Of a stretch of DNA of 64,000 bases, positions 1 to 9,310 are shown in pieces. The position numbers and the translations under genes are program-made. This DNA comes from Corynebacterium aquatimens (GTDB lineage Bacteria; Actinomycetota; Actinomycetes; Mycobacteriales; Mycobacteriaceae): the NCBI RefSeq assembly GCF_030408395.1, contig NZ_CP046980.1:1612001-1676000 (forward strand), written 5' to 3'. The stretch's first letter is position 1. Each line of letters opens with the position of its first letter. The notes beneath the pieces are model-generated. The model saw only the letters and a list, made by a program, of their open reading frames with translations, ran no database searches and was not told the DNA's origin.

Positions 1-558
1 CCCCGCATGGTGGACTACGTTGTCCCCTCCGGTGTTCGTATCGGTGACGCTGATCGCGTTCGCCTTGGCGCACACTTGGCCGACGGCACCACCGTCATGC
101 ACGAGGGTTTTGTGAACTTCAACGCCGGCACCCTGGGCACGTCCATGGTGGAAGGCCGCATCAGCGCCGGCGTCATCGTGGGCGACGGCACAGACATCGG
201 CGGCAGCGCCTCCATCATGGGTACCCTTTCCGGCGGCGGCAAGGAGACCATCACCATCGGCGAACGCTGCCTACTCGGCGCGAACGCCGGAATTGGTATT
301 TCGCTGGGCGATGACTGCACGGTCGAGGCTGGCCTGTATGTCACCGCGGGCACCAAGGTAAAGGTTCTTTCTGACGTGGTCTCCGCGCTTGGACTCGACA
401 CCGCGAACGCGCTTGAGGACGGCAGCGTCACCATCAAGGCACTTGAACTCTCCGGCCGCAACGGACTTCTCTTCCGCCGCAACTCCCTCACCGGCGCCGT
501 TGAAGCAACGCGGGCGAAGGGCATTGAGCTTAACGACGAACTCCACTCGAACAACTAG
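1..558 (+). CDS. dapD: DapD, tetrahydrodipicolinate N-succinyltransferase (3' part)
   Basis: The reading frame is already open at base 1, so the 5' end lies outside the window; about 185 C-terminal residues remain. The sequence shows the hexapeptide-repeat left-handed beta-helix of DapD (runs such as [11 protein letters not shown] and [13 protein letters not shown]) and the family signature around [13 protein letters not shown]. The enzyme transfers succinyl from succinyl-CoA to tetrahydrodipicolinate in the lysine/meso-diaminopimelate pathway in the cytoplasm. It converges on the dapC operon, whose product acts on the next intermediate, so two consecutive pathway steps are neighbours. Identification is by recognised family sequence. 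Confidence 0.95.
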   Translation, partial: PRMVDYVVPSGVRIGDADRVRLGAHLADGTTVMHEGFVNFNAGTLGTSMVEGRISAGVIVGDGTDIGGSASIMGTLSGGGKETITIGERCLLGANAGIGISLGDDCTVEAGLYVTAGTKVKVLSDVVSALGLDTANALEDGSVTIKALELSGRNGLLFRRNSLTGAVEATRAKGIELNDELHSNN

Positions 559-559
559 C

Positions 560-636
560 GTCGTGAGCCGCTTCAGCGGCTCACGACGATTTAACGGTTG
601 ACGCCGTTTTCCGTGAGCCGCTTCAGCGGCTCACGG
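560..636. repeat. Two near-identical stem-loops between convergent dapD and gtrA-like genes
   Basis: Two palindromes, 560-587 and 611-636, share the arms CGTGAGCCGC / GCGGCTCACG around a TTCA loop. The second contains the stop codon of the leftward gtrA-like gene (631-633). There is no T-run, so if they terminate transcription they do so as bidirectional hairpins without a classical U-tract. Similar CGTGAG...CTCACG palindromes occur inside ligD near 22.4 kb. Confidence 0.8.
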
Positions 637-1251
637 GTGTTCGTCTACCATCACGACCTTCGGGCGCCCGAAGGTCCAAATTTTGTTGATCACGAAGTTC
701 ACGGGCATCGCTACCAACGTTGAGATGGCCGCTGCCCAGTAGACGCGTGTGCGTAAGCCGGAGGAATCATCGAAGATCTCGGGCGGCAGCGCGAGTAGTG
801 AAGTCGGGTTCATTAGCAGGGTGGAGACCGTCAGGGAGACGAGGAACGCCAGAATGCCGGTTGCGAGGAACGGGAAGTAGCCGCTGATCCAAGACCGCTG
901 CGGGAGCTTACGGAACGTCCACGAGCGGTTGAGCTGGTAATTCCACGTGTTGGCCACTACGAACGCGATGGTCATGATCACGTGGTACCAGCGGATATTG
1001 AAGCGTGTACCCGCCAAGCTGGTAAACACGTCGTCGGCCGTGATACCCGACGCATCAAGAAGTTTGGTAACCACGTAGACCGTAGCCAGGTTCACGATCA
1101 CGCCGGAGCCGCCAACGACGCCGAACTTGATGAACTCACGCAGCTGCGGCAGGATACGCACGACCGTGCTTCCCCCGCGTGGTGTGGGAGTGGTGTTAGT
1201 CGGTTTGCTGGTCTCTTTTGCACCAGCTTTCTGTGAATGAGCGGAAGTCAC
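631..1251 (-). CDS. GtrA-family membrane protein
   Basis: This 206-residue protein has a polar N-terminus of about 35 residues followed by four hydrophobic segments. The first carries the GtrA-type opening (REFIKFGVVGGSGVIVNL) and a later one ends in NFVINKIWTFGR, both typical of GtrA/DPM3-like proteins. Members help move or anchor polyprenyl-linked sugars in the cytoplasmic membrane; the substrate here cannot be told. The GTG start lies 6 bases after the dapC stop, so it is probably the last gene of the fdxA-dapC operon. Confidence 0.85.
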   Translation of the reverse strand: MTSAHSQKAGAKETSKPTNTTPTPRGGSTVVRILPQLREFIKFGVVGGSGVIVNLATVYVVTKLLDASGITADDVFTSLAGTRFNIRWYHVIMTIAFVVANTWNYQLNRSWTFRKLPQRSWISGYFPFLATGILAFLVSLTVSTLLMNPTSLLALPPEIFDDSSGLRTRVYWAAAISTLVAMPVNFVINKIWTFGRPKVVMVDEHP

Positions 1252-1257
1252 CGAACC

Positions 1258-2388
1258 CTACTTAGCTAAGCGTGCGGCGGCCGCGGCGATGTTCTCATCC
1301 GTCGCGGTCATGGACAGGCGGGCGTGGTCGTTGCTGGACGGGCCGTAGAAGTGGCCCGGCGCCGCCAGGATTCCGCGTTCAGCGAACCAGTCAATCAGTT
1401 CATCGGCGCTGAAAGCCTTGCCATCGTCTGTGCGTGATACCCAAAGGTAAAGGCCAGCCTCAGAGTGGTCGATGGTGAAACCAGCTTCGATCAGTGCCCG
1501 CATGAGCACCGCGCGGCGCTTGCCGTACACGGCCCGCTGCAGATCCTCATGCGTGTCGTCGTTAAGCGCTGCAGTCATGGCGTGCTGGATGGGACCAGGA
1601 ACCATGAGGCCGGAGTGCTTGCGCACCTCCGTAAGTTCGGTAATGAGGGCGGTATCGCCCGCGAGGAAGCCGGCGCGGTAGGACGCCAGGTTCGAGGTCT
1701 TCGACAAGGAATGAATCGCTAGCAGGTTGGTGAAATCCCCACCGCAGACGTCCGGGTGAAGGATCGAGATCGGCTTCATCTCATCGTCCCAGCCAAGCCC
1801 CAAGTAGCATTCGTCGGACGCAATGATTGCGCCAGTTTCGCGCGAGTACTCGACCCAGGCACGCAGCTGACTCGCAGTACGCACACGGCCGGTGGGGTTC
1901 GACGGCGAGTTCAGGTACACCAGCGCGGCGGGCTCACCGGGCGCCGCCGGGTCGTCGTTACGCACGGGCGTGCACCCCGCGAGCAGGGCTGATACCTCAT
2001 AGGTGGGGTACGCGACCTCCGGGATGATGATGGTTTCACCGCGCAGACCCAACACCGTGGGCAACCACGCGATCGCTTCCTTCGTGCCGATCACCGGAAG
2101 GAGCTGGGAGTCTTTCACCGACGCGGTGATGCCAGGCACGCCGTGGCGGCGCTCCATCGCAGCAGCGATCGCCTCACGCAGAGCGGGCGTGCCCACGGTC
2201 TGCGGGTAACCGGACAGCGTTGCAGCCTCGGACAAAGCGAGCTGGATGCCCGGGTCCACGGGGTCGATCGGCGATCCGACAGTCAGATCGATCACACCGT
2301 CTGGGTGCTTGGCGGCCTTTGCGCGAACGCTGGTCAGCGTGTCCCATGGAAAGTCCGGGAGGATCGATGCAAGCGAAGTGCGCGGCAT
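1258..2388 (-). CDS. dapC: DapC, N-succinyldiaminopimelate aminotransferase
   Basis: A 376-residue fold-type I PLP aminotransferase. The PLP lysine sits in IHSLSKTSNLASYRAGF, with the upstream SDECYLGLGWD and NSPSNPTGR motifs of this class. Its length, and its position directly after fdxA as in mycobacteria and C. glutamicum, point to the actinobacterial DapC that transaminates N-succinyl-2-amino-6-ketopimelate with glutamate. The ATG is preceded by AAGGAG at normal spacing, 19 bases after the ferredoxin stop, so the two are co-transcribed. dapD lies just beyond in convergent orientation. Confidence 0.92.
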   Translation of the reverse strand: MPRTSLASILPDFPWDTLTSVRAKAAKHPDGVIDLTVGSPIDPVDPGIQLALSEAATLSGYPQTVGTPALREAIAAAMERRHGVPGITASVKDSQLLPVIGTKEAIAWLPTVLGLRGETIIIPEVAYPTYEVSALLAGCTPVRNDDPAAPGEPAALVYLNSPSNPTGRVRTASQLRAWVEYSRETGAIIASDECYLGLGWDDEMKPISILHPDVCGGDFTNLLAIHSLSKTSNLASYRAGFLAGDTALITELTEVRKHSGLMVPGPIQHAMTAALNDDTHEDLQRAVYGKRRAVLMRALIEAGFTIDHSEAGLYLWVSRTDDGKAFSADELIDWFAERGILAAPGHFYGPSSNDHARLSMTATDENIAAAAARLAK

Positions 2389-2407
2389 GAAGACTCCTTG
2401 GGTGTAA

Positions 2408-2731
2408 CTAGTCTTGGTTCATCGGTGGGAGGCTGGCAACGAACGGTGCGTCGAAGTCGAGCGGCCCCGTTGCGGCAGCACCACCCGGGGAACCAAGATC
2501 GTCAAAGAACGCGACGTTCGCGTCGTAGTACTTATCCCATTCCTCAGGCAGATCGTCCTCGTAGAAGATTGCCTCCACGGGGCAGGCGGGCTCGCACGCA
2601 CCGCAGTCGACGCATTCGTCTGGGTGAATATAAAGGGACCGTTTCCCCTCGTAGATGCAATCGACCGGGCACTCTTCAACGCACGAGCGGTCCATCACGT
2701 CAACGCACGGTTCGGCGATGATGTAAGTCAT
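2408..2731 (-). CDS. fdxA: Seven-iron ferredoxin FdxA/FdxC
   Basis: A 107-residue ferredoxin beginning [17 protein letters not shown]. Cysteines at 9, 17, 21 and 25, and at 40, 43, 46 and 50 ([16 protein letters not shown]) fit the 7Fe type with one 3Fe-4S and one 4Fe-4S cluster, as in mycobacterial FdxC. An acidic C-terminal tail of about 50 residues follows. It is a small cytoplasmic electron carrier; its partner is not visible here. A strong GGAGGAG ribosome site precedes the ATG. It heads the short fdxA-dapC-gtrA-like group, the conserved order in this lineage. Confidence 0.93.
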   Translation of the reverse strand: MTYIIAEPCVDVMDRSCVEECPVDCIYEGKRSLYIHPDECVDCGACEPACPVEAIFYEDDLPEEWDKYYDANVAFFDDLGSPGGAAATGPLDFDAPFVASLPPMNQD

Positions 2732-2798
2732 GAGCGTGTAACACTCCTCCAGAAAGCTGACTTAAAAAATGTTGTCACGAAACAGGCAGTCAATTATC

Positions 2799-3191
2799 TC
2801 ATTTTTTGGCTGCTAAGGGCCAACCGCCACCAGTTAGGCCGGCGATTAACAAAGCCCACGCACGCGCAGGCTCAGACTGCATGATCATTGAAGTGACGTC
2901 CACGGCATAGAAAAAGAGGAAAAAGCCTGCTAGCCACGCCAGGAGCGGGGTTGCTGCGATGAGGAGAGCCGGACTCCACAGGCGGGCCGTTTTAGTAAGA
3001 ACCATCGTGAATCCAAATGCCAACAGATGCGCCAGCGGAACCGGAAACCCTCGGATTTCCAGCGGAAGATAGGACACTTCTACAAGCACCGACATGAGCG
3101 CGAAGACGGAAAGCCACACCAGCGCGGCTCTAATCTCCGAACGCGGGTAGTTCCTGGCCTCGTGCCCCGGCTGCTTGGTATTCGTGTTCAC
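2799..3191 (-). CDS. Small conserved membrane protein next to mshB
   Basis: A 130-residue protein with a charged N-terminus and about four hydrophobic segments. It sits 15 bases downstream of mshB in the same orientation, the position of the uncharacterised membrane gene Rv1171 in M. tuberculosis. No catalytic motif is visible. The context suggests co-expression with the mycothiol gene, but no function can be assigned from sequence. Confidence 0.75.
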   Translation of the reverse strand: MNTNTKQPGHEARNYPRSEIRAALVWLSVFALMSVLVEVSYLPLEIRGFPVPLAHLLAFGFTMVLTKTARLWSPALLIAATPLLAWLAGFFLFFYAVDVTSMIMQSEPARAWALLIAGLTGGGWPLAAKK

Positions 3192-3206
3192 TGTTCTGGT
3201 GGGATT

Positions 3207-4088
3207 TTAAAGAGGGATCCCCGCTAGCAGATCCGCACCGTGGTCAAGTGGTACACCGGCCCCGAAGAGGTAGTGTTCGCGTCGAATGATCGGCTGAGCA
3301 ATCAGGTTGGACAAAGCGTAGATGGTCTCATCCGATGATGCTGCACCGTGGGGTACGCGCGCATCGTGGGGATTCGTGGGACTCACGCGCCCGTCCGCAA
3401 TCCACAGCTGGGTTGCGTGGGCGGCCATGGCCTCCACCTTCGCCGCGTACACCACGGCATCCATCTCCACCCAGGTGTCGCTTGTATCGACCGCGTCGAG
3501 CTCACCCGGCGCGGGTAGGGTCCACCCGTCGGGCGCCTTAGTCGGCAATGCCGCTTCGAGTTCACTGCGCAGTCGGGCTGCCCAGAGGATGCGCGGTACC
3601 CCGACTTTTTCCGCAGCGATGTGGGTGATGCGGTGGGCATGGATGTGATCGGGGTGGCCATACCCCCCGTTGGGGTCGTACGTCAGCACGAGGTGCGGTT
3701 TCGTGCGCGTGAAAATCTCCACGAGTGCGTTGACGCTGCGCTCGCCGGAATTCACAAAGGCCCGCGGGTTCGCGTGTGCAGGAGAGCCAGCCATACCCGA
3801 GTCGCGGAAGGCACCCGGGGCTTTCAGGAACTCGCCCCGTACGCCCAGAATCTGCAAGGCTCGCGAGAGCTCATGGATGCGGTAGCCACCGAGTTGGTCG
3901 GCGTGATCCACCGTCAATTCCTGGTAGGTCTCGCCGATGACCTCGCCTTCTTCACCCAACGTGCACGTCACCACGAGCACGTCGGCGCCGCGCCGCGCCA
4001 GATCGGCTAGTGCTCCTCCTGTAGAAATCGATTCATCATCGGGGTGAGCATGCACAGCGACGACGCGGTAGCCGGTTAGATCTCTCAT
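3207..4088 (-). CDS. mshB: MshB, GlcNAc-Ins deacetylase of mycothiol synthesis
   Basis: A 293-residue PIG-L/LmbE-type zinc deacetylase. The metal-binding AHPDDE motif is near residue 14 and the second motif, YGHPDH, near residue 150. It removes acetate from 1-D-myo-inosityl-2-acetamido-2-deoxyglucopyranoside, the third step of mycothiol synthesis, in the cytoplasm. The start is the ATG whose first bases overlap the lpqW-like stop (ATGA), giving the standard protein length and implying translational coupling. An open frame continues upstream to 4481 but only as a shadow of lpqW. Order matches Rv1166-Rv1170-Rv1171. Confidence 0.93.
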   Translation of the reverse strand: MRDLTGYRVVAVHAHPDDESISTGGALADLARRGADVLVVTCTLGEEGEVIGETYQELTVDHADQLGGYRIHELSRALQILGVRGEFLKAPGAFRDSGMAGSPAHANPRAFVNSGERSVNALVEIFTRTKPHLVLTYDPNGGYGHPDHIHAHRITHIAAEKVGVPRILWAARLRSELEAALPTKAPDGWTLPAPGELDAVDTSDTWVEMDAVVYAAKVEAMAAHATQLWIADGRVSPTNPHDARVPHGAASSDETIYALSNLIAQPIIRREHYLFGAGVPLDHGADLLAGIPL

Positions 4089-5824
4089 CGTTCTCCTTCT
4101 GGTAGCCCCTCTTGCCCCTCTGGTGTTGGTTCCACCGGACCCGAGGGACCTGTTGCAAGGTGCCATTGAGCGGCGCTTTCCAGGCCCTGGTCCCACTGCG
4201 CAAGCTGCGGGGACGGCCCCACGATGGAGGTTCCCAAGGCTTGCACGCGACGCTCCCGCATCAAGGGGATCCACACGGCACGTTGGGTGAGGAACCCGGA
4301 GACGGCATCGCGGGCCTGCTCTGCCGGGAGCGCGCCGGACAACACATCGGCGGCCAACTGGCGAGCCTCGGGCGTGCACCGCTCCCCGCGCGCCGCGGTT
4401 GCGGCAGCGCCAGCAGTCGCCGACGGGGTTGCCGCCCCAGTCGAATCGAAGGCTGGGGTGTTCACGGGAGGTTCCTCGCACGTCAGCATGCTCGCCAGAT
4501 CAATCGGGGAATCCCCGCCCACGCGCCACGCCACAACAGCATCCACGAGGCCTTCGGGCATCCGCCGCCCCACCAAATCCGCATAATCGCTCACCACGGA
4601 CTCAGCCTTGATCCCCTTTTGGTTCAGCGCGTCCACAATCGCCCGGGCTGCCGACATCGCTTGGCCATCGCGGGGGTCAGCGCCGATTCGCAGGGCACGA
4701 TGCTTATCGACGATCCCCTTCAGCGCACTGTCATTTTCAGCGCCAGGGATGAACGTTGCTGCCATCGTCGATGGCAATGCGAGATCGGCACTGCGTCCCG
4801 CGGCGATACTGGCGATCAGCGGGACGTCGATAAGCGAAGCGAGCTCGGCGCGCACAGCAGGATCTTTCAGAATGTCCGAGGTGTCAGAGACGTTGATGCC
4901 CAGTTCTCTCGGGCCGTCCACCATGCGCACCTGGGTTGCGGGAATGAGCTCGTACGTGCGGCGAGTCGTTTCTCCAGGGACGTGATCTAGAAACGCAATC
5001 TGCTTGGAACGGAGCTGATCCGCAGCTTGCTCCGTAGAACGCACATCACTAATACGCACCACATCAATCGCAGCGGGCGCGAAACCCCAGAACCTGTCAT
5101 TGCGGTTCAAGGTAATGGTGCCGCGGCCGCGGTCAACGTCCTGGACCCGGTAGCGGCCGGCGGACGCAGGAATTGTGTCCGACAACGCCGAGGCGAAATC
5201 CGCGCTGTCCGAGGCAAGCAAGTGCGACGGAAGCAAGTGGGTGAAAAGTTCCTGCCAGTGCGCGACCGGTTGGGAAAATAACACGTCTACCGTTTTGCCC
5301 GCCGCACCAGTTACCCGCACGTCAGAAATCGCGTGATAGCCCGCGGCGTTGACCACACCCGGCGTCACGCGCATACCGCGCCACAAGTAGACGAAGTCTT
5401 TGCCCGTAATCGGCGTGCCATCGGACCACTGCGCGGCATCCGCGATGTCGTAGCGCACCGCAAACTGCGTTCCGCTCGGAGCGTCATACGGAACCGGGAT
5501 TTCCCGCACGTCACGGGTCAGGTTGGTGTCCCGTACCCCGTTGTAGAACACGCTCGGTAAAACTAGATCAGCGACGGCTTGTACGGTCGAGTTTTCGTCG
5601 GCAAGCACGTGCGGGTTAAGCCCATTCTTCAGCGGCTGCGAGGCAACCTGGACTTGCGAGCGCTCAGCGGGTGCGGCAGGCGGCTCGTTCTCACGCGCGG
5701 ATGTGGGGTCGTCCGTTTGCTCCACGATCGGTGGCGGACCTGGGTCGGCCGTGCACGCAAAGCTCAGCGCCGCTGGAATCACGACCGCCATGGCGGCGGT
5801 GGTGGTACGGCAGCGGCGCTTCAT
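4085..5824 (-). CDS. lpqW: LpqW-like lipoprotein of the SBP_bac_5 family
   Basis: A 579-residue predicted lipoprotein: arginine-rich n-region, hydrophobic core and lipobox LSFAC with the lipid-bearing Cys at residue 24, then a Pro/Glu-rich spacer and an oligopeptide-binding-type (SBP_bac_5) fold. No permease or ATPase genes adjoin it. Its place between typA and mshB matches Rv1166 (LpqW), which governs the balance of phosphatidylinositol mannosides and lipomannan/lipoarabinomannan at the membrane; that role is inferred from position and fold. The chosen ATG has GGGAGG only two bases upstream, unusually close, but it is the only start giving a proper signal peptide. It lies 11 bases after typA. 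Confidence 0.82.
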   Translation of the reverse strand: MKRRCRTTTAAMAVVIPAALSFACTADPGPPPIVEQTDDPTSARENEPPAAPAERSQVQVASQPLKNGLNPHVLADENSTVQAVADLVLPSVFYNGVRDTNLTRDVREIPVPYDAPSGTQFAVRYDIADAAQWSDGTPITGKDFVYLWRGMRVTPGVVNAAGYHAISDVRVTGAAGKTVDVLFSQPVAHWQELFTHLLPSHLLASDSADFASALSDTIPASAGRYRVQDVDRGRGTITLNRNDRFWGFAPAAIDVVRISDVRSTEQAADQLRSKQIAFLDHVPGETTRRTYELIPATQVRMVDGPRELGINVSDTSDILKDPAVRAELASLIDVPLIASIAAGRSADLALPSTMAATFIPGAENDSALKGIVDKHRALRIGADPRDGQAMSAARAIVDALNQKGIKAESVVSDYADLVGRRMPEGLVDAVVAWRVGGDSPIDLASMLTCEEPPVNTPAFDSTGAATPSATAGAAATAARGERCTPEARQLAADVLSGALPAEQARDAVSGFLTQRAVWIPLMRERRVQALGTSIVGPSPQLAQWDQGLESAAQWHLATGPSGPVEPTPEGQEGLPEGER

Positions 5825-5835
5825 ACCCTCCCAGG

Positions 5836-7752
5836 TTACTTGCTCATTTGCTTTGCGCGTGAACGCGCCCTGCCGCGCTCGGTGGAGTTCAAAATTACCT
5901 TGCGCACGCGCATGGCCTCCGGCGCGACCTCCACGCACTCGTCGTCATCGCAGAACTCGATGGCTTCTTCCAAGGACAGCGACCTCGCCTTGGCCAGGGT
6001 CACCGTCGCGTCCGCCGTGGCAGAGCGCATGTTGGTGAGCTTCTTTTCCTTGGTGATGTTGATGTCCATGTCTTCATCGCGGTTGTTCGCGCCGACGACC
6101 ATACCCTCGTAGGTCTCCGCACCCGGTTCAACGAAGAAATCACCACGGTCTGCCAGCTGGGTCAGCGCGTACGCCGTTACCTGGCCGGAGCGGTCCGCGA
6201 TGAGTGAGCCAGTCGGGCGACCCTTGATTTCGCCAGCCCACGGGCGGTGCTCGATGGAATACGAGTTGGCGATGCCCGAACCACGGGTTTCAGTGAGGAA
6301 GGTTGTGCGGAAACCGATCAGGCCGCGCGATGGAACATCGAACTCCATGCGGACCCAGTCCCCCGAACCGGTGTTGGACATAGACGTCATCTGGCCCTTA
6401 CGGTTGGCCATGAGCTGGGTGACGTTGCCCTGGTACTCAGCCGGGGTGTCAACCACCATGTGGTCGTACGGCTCGTAGGTCGTACCGTCGATCTCTTTGG
6501 TGACCACCTGGGGCTTACCCACGGTGAGCTCAAAGCCTTCACGACGCATGGTCTCGATGAGGACGGTGAGTGCCATTTCGCCGCGGCCTTGGACTTCCCA
6601 CGCATCCGGACGGTCGGTGGGCAGAACCTTGATGGAGACGTTACCGATGAGCTCCTGGTCAAGGCGGGCTTTGACCATTCGTGCGGTGAGCTTGTCGCCG
6701 CCGTTGCGGCCAGCCATCGGCGACGTGTTCACGCCAATCGTCATGGAGATCGCCGGGTCATCGACCTTGATGCGCTCGAGTGGCACGACTGCCTCAACAT
6801 CACACAGGGTGTCACCGATCATGATTTCGTCGATGCCGCTCACGGCCGCGATGTCACCAGCGATCACCTCGCCTTGGGCAGGGACGCGCTCTAGGCCCTC
6901 GGTGACCAAAAGCTCAGCGATCTTGACGTTCTTAACGTGCTGCTGGCCCTCGGAGTCATAGTGAACCCACGCGACGTTCTGGCCCTTCTTCACGCTGCCG
7001 CGGTAGACACGGATCAGAGCAATACGGCCCAGGAAGGACGAGGAGTCTAAGTTGGTGACCTGTGCCTGGAACGGGGCATCGACGTCCGCGGACGGCTCCG
7101 GGAGGACGTCATAAATGACGTCAAAGAGCGGCTGCAGGTTCTCATTGTCCGGCAACTCACCGTTGCCCGGGTTTTCCAGCGACGCGCGGCCCGCACGGCC
7201 AGAGGTGTAGAGCACCGGCAGCTCCAGCAGATTCTCCGCCGCCTCAGCCGCCTCCGGGTCTTCCAAGTTTGCACCGAGTTCAAGCAGGAGGTCTTGTGCT
7301 TCCTCCACCACCTCATCGATACGTGCATCCGGGCGGTCAGTCTTGTTCACGCAGATGATGACCGGTTTCTTCGACTCCAGGGCCTTACCCAAGACAAAGC
7401 GGGTCTGCGGCAGCGGACCTTCCGAAGCATCGATCAGAAGCACGACGCCGTCCACCATGGACAGACCGCGCTCCACCTCACCACCGAAGTCCGCGTGGCC
7501 CGGGGTGTCAATGACGTTGATGACCAAGTCCGAGCCATCTTTGCCTGCACCCTTGCGGCGGATGGCGGTGTTCTTGGCCAGAATCGTGATACCACGCTCT
7601 GACTCCAACTCACCGGAATCCATGACGCGGTCACCGTGTTCGCCGTGGTCGCCGAAGACGCCGGATTGCTCCAGCATCGCATTAACAAGGGTGGTTTTGC
7701 CGTGGTCAACGTGGGCAACGATGGCTACATTACGGAACTCCGGATGGGACAC
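5836..7752 (-). CDS. typA: TypA/BipA, ribosome-associated translational GTPase
   Basis: A 638-residue GTPase with G1 AHVDHGKTT at about residue 13, G3 DTPGHADF and G4 NKTD, then EF-G-like domains III and V and the TypA C-terminal region. It binds ribosomes and is linked to stress adaptation and large-subunit assembly. The start is a GTG (VSHPEFRNVAIV) with AAGGAG six bases upstream; the frame stays open farther upstream into an AT-rich region that looks like promoter. It is the first gene of a leftward run that continues into lpqW and mshB. Confidence 0.95.
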   Translation of the reverse strand: MSHPEFRNVAIVAHVDHGKTTLVNAMLEQSGVFGDHGEHGDRVMDSGELESERGITILAKNTAIRRKGAGKDGSDLVINVIDTPGHADFGGEVERGLSMVDGVVLLIDASEGPLPQTRFVLGKALESKKPVIICVNKTDRPDARIDEVVEEAQDLLLELGANLEDPEAAEAAENLLELPVLYTSGRAGRASLENPGNGELPDNENLQPLFDVIYDVLPEPSADVDAPFQAQVTNLDSSSFLGRIALIRVYRGSVKKGQNVAWVHYDSEGQQHVKNVKIAELLVTEGLERVPAQGEVIAGDIAAVSGIDEIMIGDTLCDVEAVVPLERIKVDDPAISMTIGVNTSPMAGRNGGDKLTARMVKARLDQELIGNVSIKVLPTDRPDAWEVQGRGEMALTVLIETMRREGFELTVGKPQVVTKEIDGTTYEPYDHMVVDTPAEYQGNVTQLMANRKGQMTSMSNTGSGDWVRMEFDVPSRGLIGFRTTFLTETRGSGIANSYSIEHRPWAGEIKGRPTGSLIADRSGQVTAYALTQLADRGDFFVEPGAETYEGMVVGANNRDEDMDINITKEKKLTNMRSATADATVTLAKARSLSLEEAIEFCDDDECVEVAPEAMRVRKVILNSTERGRARSRAKQMSK

Positions 7753-7989
7753 GCGCTTCTCCTTATAGATGTGAGGGTGTTCATTGGCGTGTAGAACGCT
7801 AAAAACCCTACCCCTCTTCGGCGACTCCGACGATCTCGCGGGGCAATTTCCGCAACTTTCCCGACACAAACAAAAATTTTGGGAAATGTGTTGCAAATGT
7901 AACTATTGCTACTAAAGTTGCCTATTGTTGTCTGTGTTTTAGCTGGGACCACGTCAGTGGAGTCGCCAGCTACCCCGAGGAGGAAATCA
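7753..7989. promoter_or_regulatory. Divergent promoter region between typA and a secreted-protein gene
   Basis: This 237-base spacer separates two divergent genes. It includes an AT-rich core at about 7860-7930 that contrasts with the GC-rich surroundings and should hold both promoters. No single -35/-10 pair stands out, and no hairpin or coding signal is seen. Confidence 0.5.
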
Positions 7990-8688
7990 ATGCTGAAGTC
8001 CATCAAGCGCGCGTGCGTAACCGCCGTCGCTGTGATCACGGGGTCCGCACTGATCACCAGTGTTGCTACCGAAACCGCATCAGCCCAGCCGTTACCGGGG
8101 ACATCGGCGCAGGGATCGTCTGCCTACGTGGACCACTTGGGCCGGCCTACGCCTCACACCCAGAAACTCGTGCGTGACTTTGCCAACCAACCCTTCATTC
8201 CCCCTCAGGTACGCGACGCGCTGCTGAGCGGGCTGAACTTCTTGTCGACGAATGACGGCGACGGCGGCGTGGACGTTCCGGCAAATCCACCGCAGTTCCG
8301 TCAGGCGTACTGGCCCACTGTGTCCCGCAACTGCATGGGGCCGGGCCTAAACTCCACCGGCACGCTCATCGCCGTGCCCGGCCCGGCACGTATCCCGAGC
8401 CCAGCGCCAGGCCCCGGGCAAGCGACGTTCGTGTTCACGGCACTGGGCACACCACCCGCTGCACGGGACCAGGGCGGCATGAACGTCTACTGGATAAACC
8501 TGAACACCTTGCGCACGGGTGTAACACCTTTGGGTAACAAAGGGATAAACCCAACAGGACCGACAACATTGTCCGGTGCGGCCACAACCGGACCGGGAAC
8601 CATCCTCGCAGTCGTCGATGGATCAGTCCGAACAACCACGAATACCTGCGGATTTGCGCCCACAGCGATCAGCGTGAGAGTGAACTAA
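7990..8688 (+). CDS. Secreted protein of the Rv1157c family
   Basis: A 232-residue exported protein. The ATG at 7990 follows a purine-rich GAGGAGG and gives a clear signal peptide (LKSIKR, hydrophobic core, cleavage near TASA-QP at about residue 32). The mature part is rich in Pro, Gly and Thr and has two cysteines (RNCMGPG and NTCGFAP) that could form a disulfide. Position next to a DUF402 gene and typA matches Rv1156/Rv1157c of M. tuberculosis. The molecular function is unknown. Confidence 0.8.
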   Translation: MLKSIKRACVTAVAVITGSALITSVATETASAQPLPGTSAQGSSAYVDHLGRPTPHTQKLVRDFANQPFIPPQVRDALLSGLNFLSTNDGDGGVDVPANPPQFRQAYWPTVSRNCMGPGLNSTGTLIAVPGPARIPSPAPGPGQATFVFTALGTPPAARDQGGMNVYWINLNTLRTGVTPLGNKGINPTGPTTLSGAATTGPGTILAVVDGSVRTTTNTCGFAPTAISVRVN

Positions 8689-8703
8689 CGAAGGGAGTAG
8701 AAG

Positions 8704-9255
8704 ATGGACGCAGAAGTGAACACGCCTGACTTGCATCCTGTGAAGCAGGAAACCTTTGACACCGACGCGAAGATCAATACTGACCCGAAGGGCTACTTGC
8801 GCGAGGTGGACAAGTTCGAAGTGACGGACTTTGGCCTGTACATGGCCCGCGGTGCCAACCACCCGAAGTTCGGGTACCTCGAAAGCTGGCTGCTGCCCGA
8901 TCTTGGCCTGCGCGCGAACATCTTCCACTTCCGTGAGGGATATGACACCCAGCAGGACTACTACTTTGACGTCGCATCAATTGACGTTGAGGACGGCGTG
9001 TGGCGCACCCGCGACCTTTACGTGGACTTGGTTTCTTATACCGGCGAACCGATTGATGTCATCGATATTGATGAGTTGGCGGCGGCCACATCCGCTGGTT
9101 TGATCTCTGCGGAAGAAGCAGAGCAGGCGATTGAGGTCACGCTCAACGCCGTTGAGGGCATTACGCGTCACTCCGATGACCCGATGGAATGGCTGCGCAC
9201 CTTGGGCATCGAACTGACATGGGCCGATGAAGTTGAGCTCATGCCGGTGGGCTAA
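8704..9255 (+). CDS. DUF402-domain protein
   Basis: A 183-residue cytoplasmic protein with the DUF402 pattern: a compact beta fold followed by YFDVASIDVEDGVWRTRDLYVDL and an acidic DVIDIDELAAA helix. Some DUF402 proteins in other bacteria hydrolyse nucleoside di- or triphosphates; whether this one does is not shown. It starts 15 bases after the secreted-protein gene behind a GGGAG site, so they are likely co-transcribed, as are Rv1157c/Rv1156 homologues. Confidence 0.85.
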   Translation: MDAEVNTPDLHPVKQETFDTDAKINTDPKGYLREVDKFEVTDFGLYMARGANHPKFGYLESWLLPDLGLRANIFHFREGYDTQQDYYFDVASIDVEDGVWRTRDLYVDLVSYTGEPIDVIDIDELAAATSAGLISAEEAEQAIEVTLNAVEGITRHSDDPMEWLRTLGIELTWADEVELMPVG

Positions 9256-9310
9256 CGCTACACTGGCCACCTGTTAACCCCTTCCCACCGACGGCTGAAA
9301 AGAGGGACCC

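Noticed and set aside
4089-4481. N-terminal extension of MshB to an upstream start
   Set aside because: It overlaps lpqW and adds about 130 Arg-rich residues absent from the family; the ATGA overlap start gives the normal length.
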